64,000 nucleotides of DNA. It comes from Diphasiastrum complanatum. Its lineage: Eukaryota > Streptophyta > Lycopodiopsida > Lycopodiales > Lycopodiaceae. The stretch lies in assembly GCA_029204225.1 (NCBI GenBank), contig MU831566.1, forward strand, positions 105,155 through 169,154, given 5' to 3'. The translations under genes and the position numbers were made by a program. Every line of letters starts with the position of its first letter. Position 1 is the first letter of the stretch. Of this stretch, positions 43,985-55,149 are shown piece after piece. The notes beneath the pieces are model-generated. The model was not told where the DNA came from. It did not search any database and was given only the letters and a program-made list of their open reading frames with translations.

Positions 43985-45319
43985 TAATATTGAAGTGGAT
44001 GATGAATTACTAGACGCTGTATTATTCTATGTAGAAACAGTACCTGAGTGGGCAGCGGATATTGTTGAGTACTTGATGCTAGGACAACTGAATGACTCTT
44101 TGACAAAAGTACAGAAGATGCAATTGATTCATAAGGCTCAACCTTATCAATTGATTGCAGGACAATTGTATTATCATGGATCAGACAATATTCTACGTAG
44201 ATGTGTTTTGTTACATGAAATACCAAATTTAATCATGTTTTCACATGATGGCATGGGTGGAGGACACTTCTCTACAGATATTATTGTTCGCAAATTTTTG
44301 CAATCAGGCTGTTGATGGCCTACGCTTCATAAGGACACATAAAATTATATTAAGACATGTGATGTTTGCCAGCGAGCACGACGGCCTACTAGGCAGCATT
44401 ATGAACCCTTACATCTGGTTTTATCGTAAGTGCCATTTGAAAAATGGGGACTAGATTATGTTGGTCCTATTCAACCTGTCGCGCGAGGATCTTAGGCCCG
44501 ATACATTATCGTAGCAACTGATTATATGATCGAGTGGGTCGAAGCCAAAGCTGTCAAAGTTGCTGATACGAAATTTACGGCCAAGTTTCTCTATGAAAAT
44601 ATTATTATCAGATTTGGATGTCTAATCGAGATTGTTAGTGACTGGGGTACACACTTTGTTAATCAAACGATAAAGTGTTTACCGGAAGATTTTTTGTTAT
44701 ACACAAATTTAGTACTCCTTATTATCCTAGAGGGAATGGCCAAGCTGAATCTTCCAATAAGATTCTCTGCACTATTATGACAAAAACAGTTGAAGCGAGT
44801 CGATTTGATTGGGAACATAAATTGCATGCAGCATTATGGGCATTCAAAACTGCTTACAAAAGTAGTACAAATCAAACACCCTTTCAACTGGTTTATGGTC
44901 AAGATGTTGTCATGCCGATTGAATTTTTAATACCATCTTTACGCATAGCAGCAACAGAGTGGTTAAATGATGATAAGTCTTTACAACTATGTCATGAAGC
45001 GTTGCACAAATTGTGTGAAACAAGATTGATGGCAGTTCATGCATTAGCAGCAGAGAAAGCCCGCCGTAAGGCATGGCATGATCGTCAATTGCACAAAAAA
45101 TATCTGAAAGTAGGAGATCTCGCACTGATGTACAAAACCAAGCTGATCAAGAAAAAATTGAAGTTTATCGGTGAAGGCTCGTATAAAGTGAAGGAAATCT
45201 TGAACTATGTGATTCTTGAGCATTTGGATGGAAAACGGTTTGATACTCCTGTGAATGGTAGCCGATTACACAAGTTTTGGCAGCCTGCTCTGCCAATTCA
45301 ACAAGTGAGATCCAAATGA
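43985..45319 (+). pseudogene. Gypsy element G, integrase
   Basis: Frames 43995-44315, 44526-44780 and 44675-45319. The H2C2 finger has DGMGGGHFS … TCDVCQRARRP. The core has WGLDYVGPIQP (first Asp), a stop, TDYMIEWVEAKAV, IEIVSDWGTHFVN (second Asp) and, after a frameshift near 44690, YYPRGNGQAESSNK (Glu). All three catalytic acids are present. The C-terminal domain is long and open (RRKAWHDRQLHKKYLKVGD, GSRLHKFWQPALP), with no chromodomain, so G is not a chromovirus. It is the best preserved gypsy domain here. Confidence 0.9.
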
Positions 45320-46150
45320 TTTTCTTTTTATTTGTTTTCAAATTTTTGTTTTCACTACTTAATTGCTAACTTTGGTTGGAAAAGACAGTGAAAAAAAAAA
45401 CACAAAGAGAAGAAAAAATGAGGAAAGACTGATGAGCAAACGTCAGAAAAATCATCATAATGGAAAAAGATGAAGGAAAGTATTTTCAAAAAGATAATTT
45501 TTTATGAAAAATGACTTATAAAATCATTGTTTCGGTCATATATTGCCTATACCGTATTGGAAACCTTCGCTAAAATTTCAGATTGTACATCCACTTTAGA
45601 TATATCTATACCAACTTGGGCGAAGGTTCTTTTCCAGAAAAAATACATGTTTTTGAGTTAGGCAAATGATCAACAATATGCCATTTTGGAAACCTTTGCC
45701 GAACACCTTACTCTCCTCAGAAACCTTTGCTGACATGCTACATGGTCTTAAAATGTCAAAATTAGGCTGTTATAGGTTCAGAGCCTCAAAGTTGCATTTA
45801 TGACATTACTTGGGCAAAGGACCCTCTTGGGCGAAGGTTATCCTTCGCCAGACCTAGAAAACGTTCGCCGGATGGCTTCAGAATCTCAAAAACCTTTGCC
45901 GAGATTTTTATAGCCTAATTTCATAGTACTAAACAAGCCTGCAAATTTTTGTTCAAAATTGATCAGCCAAACTTGTATTTAGTGTAATGGACCCTCCAAA
46001 TTTACCGATAAGTCGGCTGAATTCGATTCATTCCTCACTTGTGCTAGCGAAGCTCTTGCCAATTTTTCCAATGACCAAAGCCTTCAAAAGTTTCTATACT
46101 ATTTTTTGATATACACTTGCGTCTATTACTTTCAGTTTTTGTTCTTTTCC
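45320..46150. repeat. Cluster of CCTTCGC / GCGAAGG words downstream of G
   Basis: Between about 45560 and 45900 the words ACCTTCGC, ACCTTTGC, GGCGAAGGTT and TTCGCC(G/A)GA occur about ten times on both strands (for example 45564, 45627, 45689, 45722, 45829, 45842, 45866, 45890). The stretch contains no gene. It may be the non-coding tail or LTR of element G; no LTR start is evident. Confidence 0.65.
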
Positions 46151-46153
46151 ACC

Positions 46154-47870
46154 ATGTCTTCCACACATACATCTCAATCGCCACGTTACACTATCCATCG
46201 TGATGTGCCATCTACAACGAATATCATGATCCTTCCTAGCACAAGCATGGTCACTTAGTGGATGACCCTTGCGGAACCTCTTCTTACTACAATGAGTATT
46301 CATGAGAGAGTCTTCTCAAGGAGAATCAACATGGATTTTATCACTCTTGCCTTCAGTACTTGGAAGGAGGAGAAATCCAAGTTTTACATTACTTTCTAGG
46401 GAGCCACACACAAGGTGCGTGTGACTGAGGCCGCCCGTGCTGCCATAGAGATAGCATCTGGTACCCAAGCCTCACCAAACCATAAGCAAGCCAAACAGGC
46501 TATTAAGCCTTATATTGACATTACCAATGATTTGCACTGGACTAATGACGGCTACCTTCTAGAAGCCATTATTGATCCAGCCATTCAGGTCGTTGCACAG
46601 CTCCTAACAATTTTCTAATGGTTGGCAACCTCAGGAAAGACCATAATACTTTTCAGATTTTGCATAGGATAGTTGATTCTCATGCCAAGATAGCCAAGAC
46701 ACCTTTGGAATCATATAACTGGTTCAAGACTATTTTTGAAGAGCTCAAACGAGTCATCAAGAACAATACCAAGCAGCAATTTGCTGCTGGCCCTTTGTTG
46801 TCACTCCTAGCAGCCTCCCACCTTGAAAATAAAATCCATGATTTTTGTATGGATTCCGTGTTTTCTATGTATGAATAAGCACCAACTGAGTCATCTCAAC
46901 AGGCATCCAGCTCGCATAGTCGACGTCGTCCACGTAGCGAGATCGTCATTCCTGACTCACCTTCCGCGTCACGACGTCGTACTAGGCAAACATCTTCAGT
47001 TGTGCTTCCACCCCCTGCTGCTATTCGCACTAAACTACCTATTCCCCCCACCTTTGATGCTTCCCTCGCCTCTACTTCCTCTCAAGGACAGTCTGTGACC
47101 ATTGGGGCTACCATTCCCGTCACAGTTGCCCAGGCCGCCTCACCTCCACACACAGAAGCTGTTTTTCCAAACACCCAGTATCTCATGGACATGTTGGATG
47201 ATTCCGACCCCTTTGGGGCCTCAAAAGTTTTTGTCATGCCCCATAGCCCTGCGTCCTTTGAACTCCAATCCCCTAGAAGAGGATTCAAATAGTTCCATGA
47301 TACTCCTACTGGTTTTGAAGACTCTTTTCAAACCAACAACCTCAAGTTGAAATTGCACCAGCCACAATTCGGGTCGGGCAAGCTGTCAAATCACCAAAGT
47401 AGTTCGATGCCATAGTGTTTGAGGGCTATGAAGAAAAAGAGTTACATGTACCTGTTCCATGGCAACCAGGGACAATACTACCAGGTCCTTTTGTTGCTAC
47501 CACATCCACAATAGTAGATTCTGGTGATGCTCTCGGTTTGGTCTCAAGCCTTGTGCAAGTGATCCAGTCTATGCTGGATAGAGAAAAAATAAATGGACCA
47601 ATGCATCTCAGATATAAGATTTGAGAATACACTCATCATCCACAAAGTCGTTCAACTGGACAAAGAATTGAAGATCACCAAACAGCATGAAGCTAAGTCT
47701 GAAACTGAAAAGAAGATGGCACAACAATTGCTGATCGTCTTGAGAATTATGTCAGTTTCCTGTAGAATGCCCTCAAAACCGCTCAAGTTCAAGTGGATAG
47801 GGTCATGCATGATGCAAAGCAACAAGTGCAGCTACTCCAGGTTTAACTGCGAATTGTTTCCGACAATTTC
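46154..47870 (+). pseudogene. Unidentified broken protein gene downstream of G
   Basis: Pieces of one apparently long protein lie in order on the plus strand. MSSTHTSQSPRYTIHRDVPS (46154) is followed by INMDFITLAFSTWKEEKSKF, then 46415-46618 (EAARAAIEIASGTQ, DITNDLHWTNDGYLLEAIID) and 46618-46878 (HAKIAKTPLESYNWFKTIF, LLSLLAASHLENKIHDF). A Ser/Pro-rich linker (RRRPRSEIVIPDSPSASRRR, about 46915-47290) and a predicted coiled coil (about 47640-47860: RLENYVSF … TAQVQVDRVMHDAKQQVQLL) follow. At least four breaks. I do not recognise the family. It could be an extra ORF of a gypsy element, a gag-like protein or a host gene relic. Confidence 0.45.
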
Positions 47871-47879
47871 ACGACATCT

Positions 47880-49376
47880 TAGGCTTGAAGATGGACTAGA
47901 TAAAGATTGTTGGATTCAAATAATGGAGGATGAAATGTCATCCATATATAAGAATAATGTATGGACACTTGCACCTATACTTGATGGTATAAAACCAGTC
48001 AACTGCAAGTGGATCTACAAGATTAAAACAGGTCCTGATGGAGAAAACATCAGATACAAGGCAAGGTTAGTTGCTGCAGGATTTTCATAAAAGAAGGATT
48101 CTCACCGATAGTTAAACATACATCAATCCGCTTGTTATTCGCATATGCAGTGGCTCATAAGCTGAAAATCCATATTGTGGATGAGAAAATTACTTTCTTG
48201 CACGTAGAATTAGAAGAAGACTTATTCATGGACCAACCACCTGGTTTTGTAAGCCAAAAATATCCAGAATATGGATGTCACATGAATAAAAACATTTACG
48301 GTCTCAAACAAGCTGCGAGACAATGGCATATAAAGAAGGACAAAGCACTGTGTTCCATAGGTTTCAAACCTCTATTTGCTGAATCAAATGTCTATATCAA
48401 GCATGTCCAAAATGAAATAATCATTCTAGCTGTTTATGTTGATGACACACTTATCTTCTCAAGAAGAGATAAGTTAATTTCAGATGTCAAAAGAGACATT
48501 TCTAAAATATTTGAGATTGTTGACCTAGGAGAAGCTAAAATCTATCTAGGCTTGCAGATCTTGAGAGACTTTGAAGGTGGTAAGTTGTATCTTCACCAAC
48601 AAAAATACACTCAAAAGATCATTGAAGACTTCAACATGCTCGAATGAAAAGGTGTGCATAATCCCATGATACCTGGAACAATATTGAACAAGGGAGATTG
48701 TCCATCGACTCTCGAGGAAGAGGAACGAATGGCCAAAACACCCTATCGTAGGCTGATTGGATTATTATTATATCTAGCAGACAACACCAGACCTGATATA
48801 GCATTTGCAGTATACAAGCTGAGCCAATATAATCAGAACCTAGGTTCGTTACATTGGAAATTGGCAAAGAGAGTACTACAATATCTCCAGAAAATGAAAG
48901 ACTATAGAGTGTGTTATTCGAAGGAAGCTGGATTTCACATCGAATCTTATAGTGACGCAAGCTGGGCATCCATGAAGGATGATAGCAAAAGTATTTGAGG
49001 AGGTTGTACTCTTGCATTTGGCGTAGCCATACTCTGAATTAACAAGAAGCAAACAATAGTAGCTCAATCTTCCTGTGAAGCGGAATATGTAGCAACAACC
49101 AAGATGGCAAATGAGCTAATTTGGATTAAACAGATATTGGAAGGATTTGATGAATCTAGTTCTAAACCTTATGTCTTGTTAATGGATAACACTTCAGCAA
49201 TCTATCTTACGAAAGATCCTGTATTTCACTCGAAAACGAAGCACATAGCTATCAAGTATCATGTGATTCGAGACTTAGTCAAGAAGAAGATACTGAAGAT
49301 AGTCATCATTCCCACAAAGAAAATGACAACTGATATCTTTACAAAGCCAATAAGTAAAGCTTTCTTCGAGAAGTAG
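47880..49376 (+). pseudogene. Copia element H, reverse transcriptase and RNase H
   Basis: RT begins at about 47905 inside the 47593-48090 frame (QIMEDEMSSIYKNNVWTLAP, CKWIYKIKTGPDGENIRYKA). It continues in 48132-48647 with EEDLFMDQPPGFV, IYGLKQAARQWH, LAVYVDDTLIFSRRD (active site intact) and IYLGLQILRD. After one TGA, 48654-48998 gives YRRLIGLLLYLADNTRPDIA. RNase H keeps Asp in YSDASWASM, Glu in SCEAEYVAT and Asp in LMDNTSAIYL, with stops at about 48998 and 49036. It ends ADIF-like (TDIFTKPISKAFFEK, 49376). gag to integrase is missing. Confidence 0.92.
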
Positions 49377-49410
49377 TGAAGAAGATTGGGGTTAATCCAA
49401 CTGCCACTTT

Positions 49411-49420
49411 GAGAGGGAGC
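49411..49420 (+). promoter_or_regulatory. Element H polypurine tract
   Basis: GAGAGGGAGC directly precedes TGTAGAACAA at 49421, 35 bases after the pol stop codon. Confidence 0.8.
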
Positions 49421-50294
49421 TGTAGAACAACTGATCAGACAGATCTTGATTCTACCAACAAATCGTGCAGTTTACTTGACAAAGGATGAGAAAGAAACGA
49501 AGGCGAACTCGAAACATTTCTATTTGTGACCAACTCAAAGGATTTGTGAAATTTGTCTTGTAGTTGAATCAAAAAATTCACGAAAGATTCGCGAAACAGT
49601 TTCTTGTAGAAGCTCGTGGCTTTTTTGTTGAAGCTCAAAAGATTTTCAAACAGAATCTTGTTGTGAAATATTTTGTTTCTTGTTCAAGCCTCAGATGTCA
49701 CAAAATTGTCGCGAACAATTTGTGAAATCTTCTGGACTATTCTTCAAGCTCACTTGTTGCAAAACCATCTCGAACAGTTCGTGAAATATTCTAGATTTTT
49801 TCTTCAAGCTCAAGAATTGTCATCTGTCGTAAACAATTCGCGAAAGACGAAAATGTCGCGAAGAGACAAGTGTCATGAATAATTCACGAAACACAAAGCT
49901 GAGACAAAGAGATGAACTATTGTGAATTATTTGCGAACAGATTTTATTCGAGCCTGGAAACATAGCATCTATTTGAATATCAACCATCATAAATGGTTAA
50001 ATATCTACTGTTACAGCATTAAAAGGCCAAAAGACCTATAAATAAAAGGCCAAAAGACTGGTCCTGTAACAATATAAATAAATGTGCACTACTCGTTGTA
50101 ACTCACTCAATCAAAGACACAATAGCAAGATAAGACAACAAGAGATGTATATTGATGAATCAGATTCAGAGTTATAAAAATTCGTTTTTGATCAATAGTT
50201 CCTTATTGTCTAAATTGTCTTGAGTTGTCTCTTACTTCCGCACATAGCTTCTGCACGTATATTCAATCAAAACAAATACTATTCTATTATTACA
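49421..50294 (+). repeat. Element H 3' LTR (right end uncertain)
   Basis: Starts TGTAGAACAA. The U3 part carries the repeat array at 49618-49855 and TTCGCGAA-like words to 49935. A TATA-like CCTATAAATAAAAGG (50034-50048) sits in a 25-base tandem pair (AAAAGGCCAAAAGAC at 50021 and 50046). A possible end is ...TTACA at 50294, giving about 874 bases, but no partner LTR confirms it. Confidence 0.6.
49618..49855 (+). repeat. U3 array of about 60-bp units containing TTCGCGAA-type sites
   Basis: Units begin at about 49619, 49676, 49739 and 49799. Each has a T-rich start, TTCAAGCTCA (or TTGAAGCTCA), then a variable part, then GTCGCGAACAATTTGTGAAAT or a variant, often ending TTCTAGA/TTCTGGA. The palindrome TTCGCGAA is exact at about 49588 and 49837. 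Related words extend to 49935. Confidence 0.7.
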
Positions 50295-50403
50295 TAGATT
50301 AGGTAAAATCACAATTGAAGACATTGATATTAGTTTGATTTATTCAAACTTGCATTGTGTTCTCTATGGAAGAATAATTACTATTTCTCCTAAACTTTGT
50401 TGG

Positions 50404-51402
50404 CATATGGAGATGACAAGAGGGTGGTCTATGCGGCCAATGATGGTGAGTGTGCAATCAAAGGGATTGGTACAGTTCCTATTTCTCTCTCTACAAAAAG
50501 GAATGTTCATTGGAGGATGTCTTGTTTATTGCATCTATTACCAAGAATTTGCTTAGTGTGAGTCAAAAGCTAAGAAAGGCCTCAAGGTTGAGTTTGATGG
50601 AGATGCTTGTATGATCAAAAGGAAGGATGTCTTGATTGGAAAAGGTAAAAGACAAGGAAAGTTGTTCAACTAGATGCTTGTGTTATTTCTAACCAAGTTG
50701 GATGTGTTGCAAGAGAGCAAATACCTATTTAAGAGGTTTGCCATAAAAGGATGGGACACCTCAACTTCAAGTCATTGGAGGTAATGGCTAGGAAGAAGGT
50801 TGTGATAGGTCTTCCAAGTTCCTTAAGTGGCATCAAACATGTTTTGAGTCTTGTGCTTTGTCTAAGTCACATAGACTACCTTATACTATATATATATCTA
50901 AATCTACAAAGCCTTTTCAACTTGTACATTCGGATATTCATGGATTTACTACAATTAGCAATAGTGGAGCTAAACTGTATGTAACATTCATTGATGATTT
51001 TAGTAGATTTTGTTGGATGTATCTACTAAAGACCAAGGATGAAGTGTATGATGTCTTTATCAAGTTCGAGAATGCAAGGGAGAACCAATTTTCCACAAAT
51101 ATCAAGTGCTTAAGGAGTGACAATGGTGGTGAGTACATATCTACCGAGTTCAAGGCCTTCTGTGATGAGCATGGGATCAAGAGGGATTATACAACATCAA
51201 GGACCCCACAACAAAATGGAGTGGCTGAAAGGAAGAATAGGGCTTTATGTGAAATTGCTAAAGCCATGAAATTAAGTGCTAATCTTGATAAACCATTTTG
51301 GGATCAAGCTTTGTTGTGTGCCAATTTCTTGTGCAATATTATTTTGGATGGAAGGACACCTTTTGAGATGCTATTCAAGAGGAGGCTGAGTGTCAACTTT
51401 TG
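50404..51402 (+). pseudogene. B6 protease end, pre-integrase and integrase
   Basis: From about 50404 (DKRVVYAANDGECAIKGIGT) through broken frames to KRMGHLNFKSLEVMARKKVV (50740) and KSHRLPY. The 50858-51403 frame is a clean 181-codon integrase core: LVHSDIHGF (first Asp), YVTFIDDFSRFCWMYL, CLRSDNGGEYIST (second Asp), SRTPQQNGVAERKN (Glu), KPFWDQALLCANFLC. It ends at RRLSVNF, where unrelated DNA starts. The catalytic triad is intact, but the protein is cut at both ends. The GAG_pre finger has lost one Cys through a frameshift. Confidence 0.88.
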
Positions 51403-52484
51403 ATTTTGACTCCTTGAATTATTTGACTTTTGATTTCAAGTCCTTGAATTCTCTGATGAGTTTTTTAGGGAACGATCTTTTTGAGCTATGATACCACTTA
51501 TGAGTTTTTCAGGGAACGAGCTTCTTGAGCTCTAATATGACTGATGAGTTTTGACGCAAACAGATAGAGTTCAAATTTGATTGCTGATCACTGTCGACTA
51601 TATCAATCCTATAGTCCTCTAGAGTGTGACACTGCTGACCTACATTTAGATTGTTCCAGCATTCAACAAGATCGAACTAGGGTGCAGAATAAGTAAATAA
51701 CTGAATTGGATACACAAAACAATAAATAGACAATAATACATTCGAGATCAAACAGCTACAATATCATCTATTGATCATCTTTCTCCAAGCATTGTTGCAT
51801 GACAAGCCCACACAGTGCGTCGACGTGAGAGAAGCAATGTCTCTCACGAACTATGTCTCACTTTATTAGTGAACTTCTTGGATCTCTCTGGATCTCTATG
51901 ATATATCTGGTTTATATCTACAACATAATGACTACATAATTATCATACATTTAGATTAGAATCTGGATTGATAGATTAAGCAATCTAAAACTAATCACAG
52001 AGTACAAGAACGACTGATTAGGCACGTCCTAACGTTCCTTTGGTGACATCATCATAATCAGACCAGGGGGTTGTACTTTGTGGTAATTCTTTGATCTTCC
52101 CTGTATTTTGAAGCATGAAGAACCGAAGGTATTCGGTATTTGGGTGTCTCAAATATCCGTTGTTCATCGTTAGGTCTTTGAATTGGTCCCGATCGTTTTT
52201 TTTTCATCCGTCGTCCGAACTTCAGCCTTTCGGTTGAGTTCCCCCTGTTCGCGGACATTTCTTCTTCGTCTTCGAGGCCTTAAGCTAAAACCATGGCAGT
52301 TGCGCCTTGTGAGTAGACTCTTAGGGTTTTGGCAACTAGAGAGTTGAGAGTTAGCAAAGCTTTGGAGACAGAAACATTTTGTTTCTTCACCTATGAAGGT
52401 TCTTTGGAGCTTGCAGGTTACTTGGAGGACCTTTGGAGGCACTACCTTTGGATTAGGAGGACTTCTTGACTTCATTTGTAATAG
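51403..52484. other. Unidentified DNA with tandem primer-site-like repeats
   Basis: A unit of about 60 bases, GATGAGTTTTTTAGGGAACG with TTTTGAGCTATGATACCACT, is at 51455-51505. It repeats at 51507-51548 with a further GATGAGTTTT at 51544. On the minus strand each unit contains TGGTATCATAGC or ATATTAGAGC, close to the copia primer site TGGTATCAGAGC. Minus-strand frames at 52258-52058 and 52532-52170 are not recognisable proteins. Confidence 0.45.
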
Positions 52485-52496
52485 TGGTATCAAAGC
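52485..52496 (+). promoter_or_regulatory. Candidate copia primer-binding site
   Basis: TGGTATCAAAGC differs by one base from the usual plant copia site TGGTATCAGAGC. It suggests that a plus-strand 5' LTR ends just before (no neat CA end; the nearest is 10 bases upstream). The element could be copia J, whose pol begins at 54010. Confidence 0.45.
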
Positions 52497-52501
52497 TAGA
52501 C

Positions 52502-54009
52502 AAAGGATGGTAGTCTTTCTAGCCTTCTTCAAGTTCTATATAGATCACAAACTAAATTTTTTTTTTGGGAAATATTATTTCCTTTTCTGGTAATAGGAAG
52601 CTTGTAGTTGAAGTACCCAATGAATCTAGTTCTCTGGATAAAGAGTAGTGATGCTTATAGAATTGTTTAGGGGCTGATTTTTTATTATGTCAGAGAAGTT
52701 AAAGTGGGCTTTTGGTTTTAAATCTTTTTGAAAAAAAATTTGTGGAATGGTTAGAGGAAATCTTCCTCTACATTCACAGATTTTTTTTTTTGCAAAAGGA
52801 TTGATTCTAGCTATGTGTTTTGATCAAAACTATTGTTTTTTTTGCATAAATGAAGTGTTTAAACTTCTGATTTTCATTTTGAAGTTCTTTTTTTCATACT
52901 TGTAAATATGAAAATCAAATCTGCAAAGTGAAGTTTTCATAAAAACTTCATTAGTCACACCTTTCTACCTACTAGTTTCATGAAAATGGCAATGTAGGAA
53001 GGAAAAGGTAGTGTAAGTTTATGCATAAAAAAGGTTTTGAAGTTCTATTTTTTGTCATTTTGAAGTTATGATTTACAGACCTGTAAATCTAAAAAACAGA
53101 TATAAAAAGTGAAGTTTTCATAGAACTTCATTAGTTCTCCATTTCTAGTCACTAGTTTCATCGATTTGAAGAACTAGGAAAGTGAGAAATGTGAAAATTT
53201 GTGTTGAATTTGAAATGACAATTGGAATTAGAAATGGAATGAGAAGTTTATGTAAACATTAGCTTGAATTAGTTGATTGAAGTTTACATAAAGATTAGTT
53301 TTGATTTTTTATTTGGATTGAGACAAAAGTAGAAAATTGTTTGGTGTAGTTTTCTCTTAAGCTTGGATTGAGCTTGCAAAAAGTAGGCTTGGATTGAGCT
53401 TACAAGCAATAAGTATTGAATGAGTAGAAGTGTTTTTATTTACATTGGATTATGTAAGAATTGAAGCATTTATATCATTCTAATTAGAATTACTTGTTAT
53501 TGTATTTGCATAGTAGGAAAACACACAAGCAACTTCAATAGATCAAACCAATGAAAACTCATCATTTGATCTATCAAATAAAACAGCCACAGGCGACACT
53601 ATCGCAAAAAGACGACATTGTCGGGATTTTGCAAAAGACTCGACAATGTCTTAAAAACTGATTTAGGGTTGCCTCACATATTGCCAGAGTCATTTCCTTA
53701 ACATTTGAGGCACTTAAGTGAAAAATGCACTCTGCATATTTGCTTGTGAATCCTGATAGGTGAAAAATGCAAAAAATGCAACACTACATTTTTACATGAG
53801 ATTCTTGATAGGTGACAACTTTGCAAAAATGCGAAAAAGCCAAAGTGAGAGAAAATGCTACACTATTGTCAAACTCCGTGTAATTTTGCAGATTGTGTAA
53901 AACACTTGTAAAATTGCGGGTTGTGTAAGGACACAAGACAATCCGCAGAATTGGATGAACAACGGATGAAGATTAAAATCAATTATTTGACCAGTAAGAA
54001 GGAGAATAA
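52502..54009. other. AT-rich unidentified DNA with tandem duplications
   Basis: Units 52838-53005 and 53020-53192 are a diverged tandem pair sharing GTGAAGTTTTCATA, AACTTCATTAGT and CACTAGTTTCAT. Smaller repeats (GATAGGTGAAAAATGCAAAA near 53756 and a variant near 53809) follow. No protein match to gag was found, although element J would need one here. Confidence 0.6.
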
Positions 54010-55145
54010 TCCAACAAATACCATATGAGATCTTATTAAAAAAGAAACCTAAGGTTGATCACTTTAGAGTATTTGGCACTATTTTCTTTGCACATGTTCC
54101 CTTGGAAACAAGCAAAAAGGATGATCCATGCTCCATCAAGACTTGTTGGGGTCAAGATTTGAGGAGGAGTCTCCTCGGGTTTGCACACCTAGGAGGACAT
54201 CAAGAGAGAGATCCGAGCCTAAGAGGCTTTCTTATGTTGACAAAGGGAAGCAAGTGGAGCTTGACTCCACCAACTTTGCATATTTTATCTCACATGAAGA
54301 GCCAAAGGATGTTGAAGAGGCACTCAATACCAAGGAGTGGTATGATGTCATGAAGCAAAAATATGAAGCCTTGATCATTAACAACACTTGGGAGCTTGTG
54401 GATCTTCCATCCAACAAGCATATCATTGGATCCAAGTGGGCATTTTGAATAAAGTATAATCAAGATGGCACTATCAACAAGTACAAGGCAAGATTATGTG
54501 CCAAGGGATTTGCTCAAATCCATGGACTTGATTATGAAGAGACCTTCGCACTCATGGCAAAGATGGTGACAATAAGGATTCATATTTCTTTTGCTACCTA
54601 TTTCAAGTGGAAGGTGTTCCAATTGGATGTTTCCAATGCATTTCTCAATGGTTATCTTCAAAAAAAAATTTACATGAAAAAACCTCAAGGATTCATCTAG
54701 GATGAATCACAGGTTGGCTTGCTTTTCAAGAGTCTTTATGGACTCAAGCAAGCACCAAGATCTTGGTATGAGAGACTCAACTTATTTCTTATCTCACTAG
54801 GATTCACTCTTAGTGACTATTATCCTTCCATGTATATCAAGTTTGTTGCTAGTGATATTGCTATTCTTCTCATTTATGTAGATGACATCATCCTTTGTAG
54901 AAGTTGTATCAAATTGGTTAAAGAGACCAAAATAGCACTTGGAAAAGAGTTTAAGATGAAAGATCTAGGAGAGTTCCATTATATATTAGGCCTAGAGATT
55001 GAATTTCATGATGATTATGCCTTTATTTGTCAATCTAGATATGCTCTATGTTGAAAAAATTTCATATGAAAGGTTGCAGGCATTGACAAACCAATGAAGC
55101 ACATTGTAAAAGATGCCCAATTTGGCCTAGAACTAGTCAAGGAAA
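54010..55145 (+). pseudogene. Copia element J, integrase end and reverse transcriptase
   Basis: Starts with VDHFRVFGTIFFAHVPLE (integrase C-terminus). The 54128-54448 frame is the linker and RT start (RRTSRERSEPKRLSYVDKGK, NNTWELVDLPSNKHIIGSKW). After a stop, KARLCAKGFAQIHGLDYEET and VFQLDVSNAFLNGYL follow, then a stop, then the 54719-55054 frame: LFKSLYGLKQAPRSWYERL, LLIYVDDIILCRS (active site intact), MKDLGEFHYILGLEIEF. The reading dies at about 55055 and the sequence is replaced by element K at about 55145. RNase H is absent. Confidence 0.88.
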
Positions 55146-55149
55146 TGTT

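Noticed and set aside
46094-46303. Minus-strand 69-codon Cys/His-rich frame
   Set aside because: It is antisense to the start of the unidentified relic at 46154; Cys/His spacing matches no finger.
49421-50294. Envelope-like gene after copia H pol
   Set aside because: The polypurine tract lies 35 bases after the pol stop, so what follows is LTR.
52170-52532. Minus-strand 120-codon basic frame as a possible host gene
   Set aside because: No motif, overlaps a candidate LTR/primer site on the other strand, no initiation or splice context.
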